Positions 1 to 6,524 of a stretch of DNA of 7,810 nucleotides are shown here, one piece after another (position 1 is the first letter of the stretch; each line of letters opens with the position of its first letter). This DNA comes from Actinomycetota bacterium (GTDB lineage: Bacteria; Actinomycetota; Actinomycetes; Nanopelagicales; Nanopelagicaceae): the NCBI GenBank assembly GCA_009702465.1, contig WLHY01000038.1, positions 1 to 7,810 of the forward strand, given 5' to 3'. The translations under genes and the position numbers were made by a program. The notes beneath the pieces are model-generated. The model was not told the origin of the DNA. It searched no databases and saw only the letters and a list, made by a program, of their open reading frames with translations.

Positions 1-736
1 GTTGAGTACTGTTTACCATTCCATGATCTGATGTAATCCAAACCCGAGTTCCAACTGGTGCAGTTGAAATAATCCGCTCAATTAACTCAGCTACCTGCTG
101 TAAGGCGGTCAGCCATTTATCTGAACCGACGCCGTCATTATGGCCATCTGCATCTAAGGAATTTAAGTATGTAGAAACAAATGATGGTTGTGACTTAAGT
201 GCGGCAGCTACTGCAGTAGCCATCTCATCTGTTGAATTTGCACCAACATAATTAGCCCCACGTAATGCGGCCTGGGTAAAACCAGTTGCCTGATAACGCT
301 TTGCTGCCACATGTGTGACTGCAACGCCAGCGGCTGCTGCTCGCTCAAATAAGGTTGGCACCTTCTGCCACATAACTGGGTCAACTCGTTCATCCCACTT
401 CAGCGCATTTAATAATCGATTATCACTTCTAGGGACTCGAACTGTGTAACCCAGCATTCCATGCACACCTGGTAACACACCAGTTCCTAGGGTAGAGAGA
501 CTGGTTGCCGTAGTTGAAGGAAAATTTGCAATTAACTTACTTTGAGTTTTCAACTGCGAAAAGATTGTAAATTGATCGGCATACATATCCAACGCATCTT
601 GACCCATGCCATCAATTAAAATTAAACACTCTCGTCGCTCACCTACTCCGAGATTTAAATAATCTGTAGTCATTGGAGTAGAAAGTGAGTTAAAGATTGA
701 GTTAGTTAGATGCGAAAGCCCAAAGAGATTACTCAT
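1..736 (-). CDS. Alkaline phosphatase family protein (nucleotide pyrophosphatase/phosphodiesterase-like), 3' end missing
   Basis: The frame is open from ATG at 736 to the window edge: 245 codons without a stop, so the C-terminus lies outside. The motifs fit the type I phosphodiesterase/NPP branch of the alkaline phosphatase superfamily, which hydrolyses phosphodiester or pyrophosphate bonds with two metal ions. The first metal aspartate is D42 in LILIDGMG. The nucleophile is expected at T75 or T76 in FPSTTATSL. The second-site residues D195 and H199 lie in LDADGHNDG, with the DxxxH spacing of NPPs. D237 and H238 lie in TSDHGM. The last histidine would be past the edge. No signal peptide or membrane segment is seen at the N-terminus, so it is probably cytoplasmic. 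No clear Shine-Dalgarno precedes the ATG; TTATAA directly abuts it. The next in-frame ATG (M22) has no better leader. The gene is divergent from parC across 148 bp. The substrate cannot be told from sequence. Family is firm; function is general. Confidence 0.88.
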   Translation of the reverse strand, partial: MSNLFGLSHLTNSIFNSLSTPMTTDYLNLGVGERRECLILIDGMGQDALDMYADQFTIFSQLKTQSKLIANFPSTTATSLSTLGTGVLPGVHGMLGYTVRVPRSDNRLLNALKWDERVDPVMWQKVPTLFERAAAAGVAVTHVAAKRYQATGFTQAALRGANYVGANSTDEMATAVAAALKSQPSFVSTYLNSLDADGHNDGVGSDKWLTALQQVAELIERIISTAPVGTRVWITSDHGMVNSTQ

Positions 737-884
737 TTATAACTGGTGCTTTCTAAGTTTTATTAGGTTCTTGCCGAGCATTCTGCTCTCGTGTGGGCCA
801 AATCTTATCAGCGTTAGATTTTGATTACACATTTTCGCTTGTCGCTCCCGCAGATCAGCGCCATTCATTGGCAAGATACTCCCC
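737..884. promoter_or_regulatory. Divergent intergenic region between the phosphatase-like gene and parC
   Basis: This 148-bp gap must hold promoters for both outward-facing genes, or their 5' leaders. Visible signals are weak. There is a TAGATT (TANNNT-type -10 candidate) at 815-820 on the plus strand without a convincing -35, an AT-rich stretch near 737-760, and a small perfect inverted repeat GAGCA-TTC-TGCTC at 776-788. The repeat is too short, and has no T-run, to be called a terminator. The open frames that cross this gap have no protein-family resemblance and I treat them as chance. Promoter positions are inference. Confidence 0.4.
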
Positions 885-2384
885 ATGGCCAAAACTCCTA
901 AAGCGGTTCTTCCGAAAGCTGGCGAGAATCCTGGTCGAATCATCGATATTGATGTTGCCGCCGAGATGTCTGATTCATTTCTGGAGTACGCCTACTCTGT
1001 TATTTACTCACGTGCCCTTCCTGATGCACGAGATGGTTTAAAGCCAGTACAGCGCCGCATTCTTCACCAGATGGATCAGATGGGATTGCGACCAGATAAG
1101 GGACATGTGAAGTGCGCCCGTGTTGTTGGTGATGTAATGGGAAAGTTACATCCACATGGTGATGGTGCAATTTATGATGCGATGGTTCGTATGGCACAAG
1201 CATTTTCCATGCGCCTGCCATTAATTGATGGTCATGGAAATTTTGGTTCTTTAGATTCAGGTCCTGCTGCGATGCGTTACACCGAGTCTCGCCTAGCAAT
1301 CTCTGCCATGTTAATGGTTGATGAATCAGATGAGGACACCGTTAACTTTGGTGCAAATTATGATGGCCAAATCCTTGAGCCACAGGTTCTACCCGCGGCA
1401 TTTCCAAACCTATTAGTAAATGGCGCAACTGGTATTGCAGTTGGCATGGCAACCAATATGGCCCCACACAATCTTGGTGAGGTAATTGGTGCAACCAAGT
1501 ATTTGATGGAGAATCCAAAGGCAACCTTGAAGCAGTTAATGAAGTTTGTACCAGCACCTGATTTTCCAACTGGTGGCTACTTAGTTGCAACCGAAGGAAT
1601 TGCTGATGCGTACTCCTCTGGCCGTGGCTCATTTAAGGTGCGTGCTACAACTACCATTGAGAAGATCACCGCTCGCAAACAAGGAATTGTTATTACCGAG
1701 CTGCCTTACAACATCGGCCCTGAGAAAATCGTCGAGAAGATTGCTGATTTGGTTAAGGCGAAGAAGGTGCAGGGAATCTCTGACATCGTAGATCTATCAG
1801 ATGGTCAATCAGGTACCAAGGTAGTAGTCGAGATTAAAAATGGATATGAACCACAAGAGGTGCTAGAAAATCTTTATAAGTTAACCCCGATGGAGGATGC
1901 CTTCTCAATTAACGCAGTTGCCTTAGTTGATGGCAAGCCACTAACCCTTGGTTTAAAGGATCTGCTTCAAGTCTTTATTGATCACCGAGTCGAGGTTGTA
2001 ACCCGCAGATCCAAGTTCCGTAAGGCAAAAGCACAGGCAAGATTGAACTTGGTAGATGGATTATTAAAGGCGATTGTAGATATTGATAAGGTAATTAAAT
2101 TAATTCGTGCCAGCGAGGATGCAACTGTCGCCAAGGCATCCTTAATCAAAAGCTTTAAATTATCTGATGAACAAGCGACCTATATTTTAGATATGCCGCT
2201 TCGTCGATTGACCAAGATGAGCAAGATTGAACTTGAAACTGAGGCTAAAGAATTAAAGGCTACAATCGCCTCTCTAACTGCGATCCTAAAATCTGAGGAG
2301 AGCATCAAGGCGAAGGTTTCTGAGGAGCTAACTGAAATTGAAAAGAAGTACGCATCACCTCGTCGCACACGTCTTGTTGCCTAA
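885..2384 (+). CDS. parC: DNA topoisomerase IV subunit A, lacking the C-terminal beta-pinwheel domain
   Basis: ParC is the DNA-cleaving subunit of topoisomerase IV (ParC2ParE2), which passes one duplex through another to decatenate and relax chromosomes. The start is clear: MAKTPKAV precedes the conserved [20 protein letters not shown], and the frame has a stop at 822-824 with no other usable start between. The winged-helix breakage-reunion domain (about 20-150) has [10 protein letters not shown] (89-98) and the catalytic pair R131-Y132 in AAMRYTESR. The DNA-bending isoleucine is I184 in ATGIAVGM. The tower (about 155-335) and the coiled coil with C-gate (about 340-490) look intact ([27 protein letters not shown]). 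The protein stops at 499 residues, just after KKYASPRRT, where relatives of roughly 750-830 residues continue into the DNA-wrapping C-terminal domain. The position of the quinolone-contacting serine (Ser83 in E. coli GyrA) is Gly94; Asp98 is kept. There is no clear Shine-Dalgarno. The partner is parE at 3997-6105. GyrA is unlikely given the actinobacterial ParC-like sequence, but a gyrase role cannot be formally excluded. Confidence 0.93.
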   Translation: MAKTPKAVLPKAGENPGRIIDIDVAAEMSDSFLEYAYSVIYSRALPDARDGLKPVQRRILHQMDQMGLRPDKGHVKCARVVGDVMGKLHPHGDGAIYDAMVRMAQAFSMRLPLIDGHGNFGSLDSGPAAMRYTESRLAISAMLMVDESDEDTVNFGANYDGQILEPQVLPAAFPNLLVNGATGIAVGMATNMAPHNLGEVIGATKYLMENPKATLKQLMKFVPAPDFPTGGYLVATEGIADAYSSGRGSFKVRATTTIEKITARKQGIVITELPYNIGPEKIVEKIADLVKAKKVQGISDIVDLSDGQSGTKVVVEIKNGYEPQEVLENLYKLTPMEDAFSINAVALVDGKPLTLGLKDLLQVFIDHRVEVVTRRSKFRKAKAQARLNLVDGLLKAIVDIDKVIKLIRASEDATVAKASLIKSFKLSDEQATYILDMPLRRLTKMSKIELETEAKELKATIASLTAILKSEESIKAKVSEELTEIEKKYASPRRTRLVA

Positions 2385-2390
2385 GCAACT

Positions 2391-3989
2391 TTGATATCAA
2401 CCAACGCTCTCGAACTTCGTGCTGCCGCCAGACTTCTGGTTAAGGATGTAACAGTTCGCATAAATCATGGTGATCGAATTGGTTTTGTTGGTCGTAATGG
2501 TGCAGGCAAATCCACACTAGCAAAAGTATTAGCGGGTGAAACTATGCCCGCAGGTGGCGTAGTAAATCGAACTGGAAAGATTGGTTACCTGCCACAAGAT
2601 CCCCGCACTGGTGAAGATCAAGGAACAGTGCTTGATCGAATTCTCTCTGTTCGTGATTTAGATCAGATTGTTAAACGTATGCGCGCTGTTGAAGAGGAGA
2701 TGGCAACCTCTGAAGGTGCCGCCCTTGAAAAAGCGATGGATCGTTACACCCGAGTAGAACATGAGTTCAGCGCAGCTGGTGGTTACGCAGCATCTGCAGA
2801 AGCAGAGGCGATTGCATCCTCACTGGGTGTACCAAATAATTTATTTGATCAAGAGTTATCAGCCTTATCAGGTGGCCAGCGCAGAAGAATTGAGTTAGCT
2901 CGAATCTTATTCTCTGGAGCTGAAACCCTGCTGTTAGATGAGCCTACTAACCACTTAGATGCGGACTCAATTATTTGGTTGCGTGAGTATTTATCAAAGT
3001 ACTCAGGTGGGCTAGTAATTATCTCCCACGATGTAAATCTAATTGAAACTGTTGTAAATAAGATTTTTTACATTGATGGAAATCGAAATGTAATTGATGT
3101 CTATAACATGGGCTGGAAGAACTACCTCTTGCAGCGTGAACAAGATGAGCACCGCCGCAAACGCGAGCGAGCAAATGCAGAGAAGAAGGCGGAGATTTTG
3201 CAAAAGCAGGGTGAGAAGATGCGCGCTAAAGCATCCAAAGCCACCGCTGCCCAAGGAATGTTACGTCGCGCTGAGAAACTGCGTAGCTCACTTGAGGATG
3301 TTCGTGTCAGCGATAAGGTAGCAAAGCTTCGCTTTCCAACACCATCACCATGTGGCAAGACTCCCCTATCTGGTGAGGAGCTTTCAAAATCTTACGGCTC
3401 ACTTGAAATCTTTACCGATGTATCAGCAATTATTGATAAGGGTTCAAGAGTTGTAATTCTTGGTTTAAATGGCGCCGGAAAAACAACCTTGTTAAGGATT
3501 TTAGCGGGCGAGCTTGAATCAGATACTGGCAACGTATCTCATGGACAAGGATTAAAGATTGGTTACTACGCTCAAGAGCATGAATCCCTTGATTTTGAAC
3601 GAACAATTTTAGAGAACATGATGAGTGCTACCGCCGATATTCGTGAACCAGAGGCGCGTAATGTGCTGGGCTCATTCCTATTTACTGGCGATGATGTTCA
3701 TAAATTAGTAAAGGTTTTATCAGGTGGTGAGCGAACCCGGCTTGCCTTGGCAACACTTGTAGTAAGTGCAGCAAATGTTTTATTGCTAGATGAACCAACA
3801 AATAACTTAGATCCAGCATCCCGTGATGAGATTCTCGCCGCCTTAGCTGAATATCAAGGCGCAGTTATTTTGGTATCTCATGATGAGGGCGCAGTCCAAG
3901 CATTAAAGCCAGAGCGGGTTATCTTGCTGCCAGATGGTGATGAGGATCTTTGGAAAGAGGAGTACTTCGATCTAGTTACGATCGATTAA
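2391..3989 (+). CDS. ABC-F family ATP-binding cassette protein (ribosome-associated type)
   Basis: This 532-residue protein has two ATP-binding cassettes and no membrane segment, which defines ABC-F. Members bind the ribosome and act as translation factors or in antibiotic protection. Cassette 1 has Walker A GRNGAGKST (34-42), signature LSGGQ (159-163), Walker B with D183-E184, and switch H213. Cassette 2 has Walker A GLNGAGKTT (358-366), signature LSGGE (443-447), Walker B with D467-E468, and switch H497. Between them lies a highly charged, Lys/Arg/Glu-rich helical linker (about 240-300), the part that reaches toward the peptidyl-transferase centre in characterised ABC-Fs. The start is TTG at 2391: the residues that follow (ISTNALELRAAARLL) match the normal N-terminus of actinobacterial relatives, the preceding in-frame codon triplets run straight back to the parC stop, and the first internal ATG (residue 52) would remove Walker A. 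No Shine-Dalgarno is visible, so translation probably depends on ribosomes finishing parC 6 bp upstream. Housekeeping versus resistance role is undecided. Confidence 0.93.
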   Translation: MISTNALELRAAARLLVKDVTVRINHGDRIGFVGRNGAGKSTLAKVLAGETMPAGGVVNRTGKIGYLPQDPRTGEDQGTVLDRILSVRDLDQIVKRMRAVEEEMATSEGAALEKAMDRYTRVEHEFSAAGGYAASAEAEAIASSLGVPNNLFDQELSALSGGQRRRIELARILFSGAETLLLDEPTNHLDADSIIWLREYLSKYSGGLVIISHDVNLIETVVNKIFYIDGNRNVIDVYNMGWKNYLLQREQDEHRRKRERANAEKKAEILQKQGEKMRAKASKATAAQGMLRRAEKLRSSLEDVRVSDKVAKLRFPTPSPCGKTPLSGEELSKSYGSLEIFTDVSAIIDKGSRVVILGLNGAGKTTLLRILAGELESDTGNVSHGQGLKIGYYAQEHESLDFERTILENMMSATADIREPEARNVLGSFLFTGDDVHKLVKVLSGGERTRLALATLVVSAANVLLLDEPTNNLDPASRDEILAALAEYQGAVILVSHDEGAVQALKPERVILLPDGDEDLWKEEYFDLVTID

Positions 3990-3996
3990 AGATTAA

Positions 3997-6105
3997 TTAA
4001 GCGTCGATCCGTTCGCGATCAATCTCTGCGGTTGAAATAAACTCTTTACGAGGTGCAACCTCATTGCCCATCAATAATTCAAAGATCGCCTCAGCCTTGG
4101 TTACATCCTTCATCGTAATGCGGCGAAGTGTGCGCTTTTCTGGATCCATAGTTGTTTCACGAAGTTGATCTGCATCCATCTCACCTAAGCCTTTGTAACG
4201 TTGAATTGGCTCTTTCCAGCGTTTGCCATCCTTCTTGAGTCCTGCAATAACCTTTTTCATCTCATCATCACTGTAGGTGTAATGAACCTCGCCCTTTTTG
4301 CCACCAATCACATCGATCCGGTGCAGAGGTGGGATTGCAGCAAATACTCGACCTGCCTCTACTAGTGGTCGCATATATGAATTAAACAAAGTAAGAAGCA
4401 AACATCGGATATGGGCGCCATCAACATCAGCATCTGACATCAAGATAACTCGGCCATAACGTGCATCATTTAAATCAAAAGATTTTCCACTGCCGGCGCC
4501 AATTACCTGAATGATTGATGCACACTCATTGTTTTCTAGCATCTGCGACAGAGATGCCTTTTGTACATTTAATATCTTTCCGCGAATCGGCAGGATCGCC
4601 TGGAACTCTGAGTTACGGGCCGCCTTAGTTGTACCAAGTGCTGAATCTCCCTCAACAATAAATAATTCAGTTCGAGCCGCATCATCTGATCGACAATCCG
4701 ATAATTTAGTTGGAAGCGATGAGCTCTCTAATGCATTTTTGCGGCGTTGTAGATCCTTGTGAGAGCGGGCCGAGATTCGAGTGCGAGATGCGTTGGCAAT
4801 CTTCTCGAGCAAAGTACGACCAGTTTGCTTTTCAATTCGCTTGCTGGATGCAAAGAAGTTCTTCATCTCATCTGCAACAACTTGGCTAACAATCTTGCTG
4901 GCTGCTGCTGTTCCCAGGACCTCTTTAGTTTGTCCCTCAAATTGTGGCTCTGACATTCGAACAGTTACCACTGCGGTTAAGCCCTCTTGCACATCATCCT
5001 TGATTACATCTGGTTCGCTATTTTTTAAGGTTTTAGTTGCGCGAAGTGCATCATTTACCGCTTTGGTCATGGCCCGTTCAAAGCCTTGAACATGGGTGCC
5101 ACCCTTTGGTGTTGAAATAATATTTACAAAGGATGCAACTGTCGGTTCATAACCATTGCCCCATTGCATCGCAATATCAACGCCCATCTCCCGGTGAACC
5201 TCAGTTGGATTCATATGTCCCTTTTCATCAAGGACTGGAACAGTTTCATTGTATTCACCAGTACCAGAGATTCGGATTACTTCACCAACTGGATCATCTG
5301 GACGAAGGAAGGTACAGAACTCTGAGATACCACCTTTATGGAAAAAGGTTTCACTTGTCTTGATCTTTGCTCTGCGATCATTTACAACAAGGGTTAAACC
5401 AGGAACTAGGTATGAGGTTTGGCGAGCGCGGGCGTAAATATCCTCAATTGATAACTCCGCCTCCTTTAAGAAGATCTGTTTATCAAACCACCATTTAATT
5501 CGAGTACCGGTAACCTTTGCGGATACCTTGCCAATAACACGTAATCCAGATTTTTCAGTAAATGTTGCATTAGGTCCATCGCCCTCAAAAATTCCGGCAT
5601 TACCGCGCTTAAATGACATCCAGTAAATTTTGCTATCTCGATCTACCTCAACATCTAATCTAGAAGCGAGTGCATTTACAACTGATGCACCCACACCATG
5701 CAAACCACCAGAGGCTGCGTATGAGCCACCACCAAACTTTCCACCAGCATGGAGTTTGGTCATAACAACTTCAACACCCGTTAAGCCAGTCTTTGGCTCT
5801 TTATCTACTGGGATACCGCGACCATCATCATGTACTTCAACCGAGCCATCTGATTCAAGATTAATCTCAATTGTTTTGCAATGACCAGCTAGCGCCTCAT
5901 CAACTGCGTTATCAATAATTTCCCATAAGCAATGCATTAAGCCACGAGAGTCGGTTGTACCGATATACATTCCGGGACGTTTACGAACCGCATCTAAGCC
6001 TTCGAGGACAGATAAATCCTTTGCGGTGTAACTGGTGGCTAGAGCTTCGCTCTCACCTGTTTTACTTGATTTGGTAGCCACGGGTGAGAAGGTTATCGGC
6101 GCCAC
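3997..6105 (-). CDS. parE: DNA topoisomerase IV subunit B
   Basis: ParE is the ATPase subunit of topoisomerase IV. At 702 residues it is full length. The GHKL ATPase domain starts near 25: YTAKDLSVLEGLDAVRKRPG, the catalytic Glu62 and Mg-binding Asn66 in EIIDNAVDEA, Asp93 in HDDGRGIP, the ATP lid GGLHGVGASVVNALA (133-147), and the transducer QTK loop (392-394). The TOPRIM domain follows: Glu485 in VEGDSALG and the acidic cluster D558/D560/D562 in MSDADVDGAH, with LPIRGKILNV (505-514) between. The tail PIQRYKGLGEMDADQL is typical. EGDSALG and PIRGK favour ParE over GyrB. The start is GTG at 6105. It has no Shine-Dalgarno, and an in-frame GTG at codon 9 is an alternative, but the conserved part begins well after both. 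The gene converges on the ABC-F gene (7 bp between stops) and is divergent from the DUF7455-type gene. Its partner parC is on the other strand, so the two subunits are not co-transcribed. Confidence 0.95.
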   Translation of the reverse strand: MAPITFSPVATKSSKTGESEALATSYTAKDLSVLEGLDAVRKRPGMYIGTTDSRGLMHCLWEIIDNAVDEALAGHCKTIEINLESDGSVEVHDDGRGIPVDKEPKTGLTGVEVVMTKLHAGGKFGGGSYAASGGLHGVGASVVNALASRLDVEVDRDSKIYWMSFKRGNAGIFEGDGPNATFTEKSGLRVIGKVSAKVTGTRIKWWFDKQIFLKEAELSIEDIYARARQTSYLVPGLTLVVNDRRAKIKTSETFFHKGGISEFCTFLRPDDPVGEVIRISGTGEYNETVPVLDEKGHMNPTEVHREMGVDIAMQWGNGYEPTVASFVNIISTPKGGTHVQGFERAMTKAVNDALRATKTLKNSEPDVIKDDVQEGLTAVVTVRMSEPQFEGQTKEVLGTAAASKIVSQVVADEMKNFFASSKRIEKQTGRTLLEKIANASRTRISARSHKDLQRRKNALESSSLPTKLSDCRSDDAARTELFIVEGDSALGTTKAARNSEFQAILPIRGKILNVQKASLSQMLENNECASIIQVIGAGSGKSFDLNDARYGRVILMSDADVDGAHIRCLLLTLFNSYMRPLVEAGRVFAAIPPLHRIDVIGGKKGEVHYTYSDDEMKKVIAGLKKDGKRWKEPIQRYKGLGEMDADQLRETTMDPEKRTLRRITMKDVTKAEAIFELLMGNEVAPRKEFISTAEIDRERIDA

Positions 6106-6161
6106 ATCTAGATATAGATGATCAACACCAAAAACCCCCTATAAATATCTATTTTGGGGAT

Positions 6162-6170
6162 TTATCCACA
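6162..6170 (+). promoter_or_regulatory. Perfect DnaA box (TTATCCACA) between parE and the DUF7455-type gene
   Basis: TTATCCACA is the strongest-binding form of the DnaA box. It sits about 56 bp upstream of the parE start and about 120 bp upstream of the small zinc-ribbon-like gene, next to an AT-rich run (6141-6155). I see no second exact copy in the window, so this is not an origin. A single site at a promoter fits DnaA acting as a transcription factor, which is known in other bacteria, but binding here is inference and a chance match cannot be excluded. Confidence 0.45.
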
Positions 6171-6234
6171 ATCTCTACGGAAAAATTAATCATTTCGAAA
6201 CCTAAATTGGCCACGGGGAATAAAGGTTCATGGT

Positions 6235-6265
6235 TTGATGTTCCCCTGCTAGAGATTCTTACAAT
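6235..6265 (+). promoter_or_regulatory. Candidate promoter of the DUF7455-type gene
   Basis: A -10 hexamer TACAAT (6260-6265, five of six consensus bases) is preceded by a -35-like TTGATG (6235-6240) with a rather long 19-bp spacer. Transcription from about 6272 would give a leader of about 20 nt that contains the GGAG at 6282-6285. The fit between this and the chosen start codon is the main support; the long spacer is the weakness. Confidence 0.4.
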
Positions 6266-6281
6266 CCCACTAGATTGAGAT

Positions 6282-6285
6282 GGAG
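6282..6285 (+). promoter_or_regulatory. Ribosome binding site GGAG that decides the start at 6292
   Basis: GGAG lies 6 nt before the ATG at 6292, which is ideal spacing. An in-frame ATG at 6280 overlaps this site and has no Shine-Dalgarno of its own, so the downstream ATG is preferred. Confidence 0.55.
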
Positions 6286-6291
6286 CAACAG

Positions 6292-6507
6292 ATGTCAGAT
6301 CAGATCACGATGGAAGCGGCTCCACTGAACTCAACCGATCGTTGCGATCGCTGTGGTGCCCAAGCTTATGTACGCGCACTGCTGGTATCTGGTGGCGAGT
6401 TAACCTTCTGTGCTCACCACGGCAAGGAGTATGCCGAGGGATTAAAAACAGTTGCTGCTCGAATTCAAGATGAATCACAGAAATTGGTAGAAGTTTCCGC
6501 CAATTAA
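6292..6507 (+). CDS. Small zinc-ribbon-like protein, DUF7455 type
   Basis: This is a 71-residue protein (75 if started at the upstream ATG at 6280). It carries a compact metal-binding pattern: C18 and C21 in DRCDRCGAQAYVRA, then C40, H42 and H43 in LTFCAHHGKEY, followed by a charged helix to the end. This is the pattern of the small actinobacterial DUF7455 proteins often encoded next to parE-type genes and the principal sigma factor. Zinc binding is expected from the ligands. The cellular role is not known to me and I do not assign one. The start at 6292 is chosen for its GGAG site and the candidate promoter upstream. It is divergent from parE and is followed by tetR after 17 bp, so the two may share a transcript, although tetR also seems to have its own signal. 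Confidence 0.85.
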   Translation: MSDQITMEAAPLNSTDRCDRCGAQAYVRALLVSGGELTFCAHHGKEYAEGLKTVAARIQDESQKLVEVSAN

Positions 6508-6509
6508 GG

Positions 6510-6522
6510 CCTAATCTTTAGG
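6510..6522 (+). promoter_or_regulatory. 13-bp inverted repeat with embedded -10-like hexamer in front of tetR
   Basis: CCTAA-TCT-TTAGG is a perfect 5-bp inverted repeat. Within it TAATCT (6512-6517) fits the TANNNT -10 pattern and ends 7 nt before the ATG at 6525, so transcription would begin at or next to the start codon, the leaderless arrangement common in actinobacteria. A symmetric site over a -10 directly before a TetR gene would suit autorepression. The repeat is shorter than usual TetR operators and no good -35 is seen, so both roles are tentative. Confidence 0.35.
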
Positions 6523-6524
6523 TT

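Noticed and set aside
776..788. GAGCA-TTC-TGCTC hairpin in the phosphatase/parC gap as a terminator or regulatory RNA
   Set aside because: Only five base pairs, no T-run, and both flanking genes point away from it, so no terminator is needed.
737..943. 68-codon minus-strand open frame in the gap before parC
   Set aside because: It runs antisense into parC, has no recognisable motif and no ribosome site, and would abut the phosphatase start without a leader.
793..1041. 82-codon plus-strand open frame crossing the start of parC
   Set aside because: It overlaps the conserved parC N-terminus in another frame and has no family-like composition; it is a chance frame.
3980..4009. GATCGA ... TCGATC inverted repeat across the ABC-F/parE junction as a bidirectional terminator
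   Set aside because: The stem is 6 bp with an 18-nt loop and lies partly inside both coding ends, with no T-run; GATC-rich words are common in this sequence.
4511..5884. Several plus-strand open frames of 64-102 codons inside parE
   Set aside because: They are antisense to a fully conserved gene, have low-complexity Ser/Arg-rich products and no motif; they mirror parE codon usage.
6129..6160. AAAACCCC followed by TTTTGGGG as a possible hairpin or terminator
   Set aside because: The second block is the direct and not the reverse complement, so only the four C-G pairs could form; no stable stem and no T-run.
6162..6170. Replication origin at the DnaA box
   Set aside because: Only one exact box is present, and dnaA, dnaN or other origin neighbours are absent.
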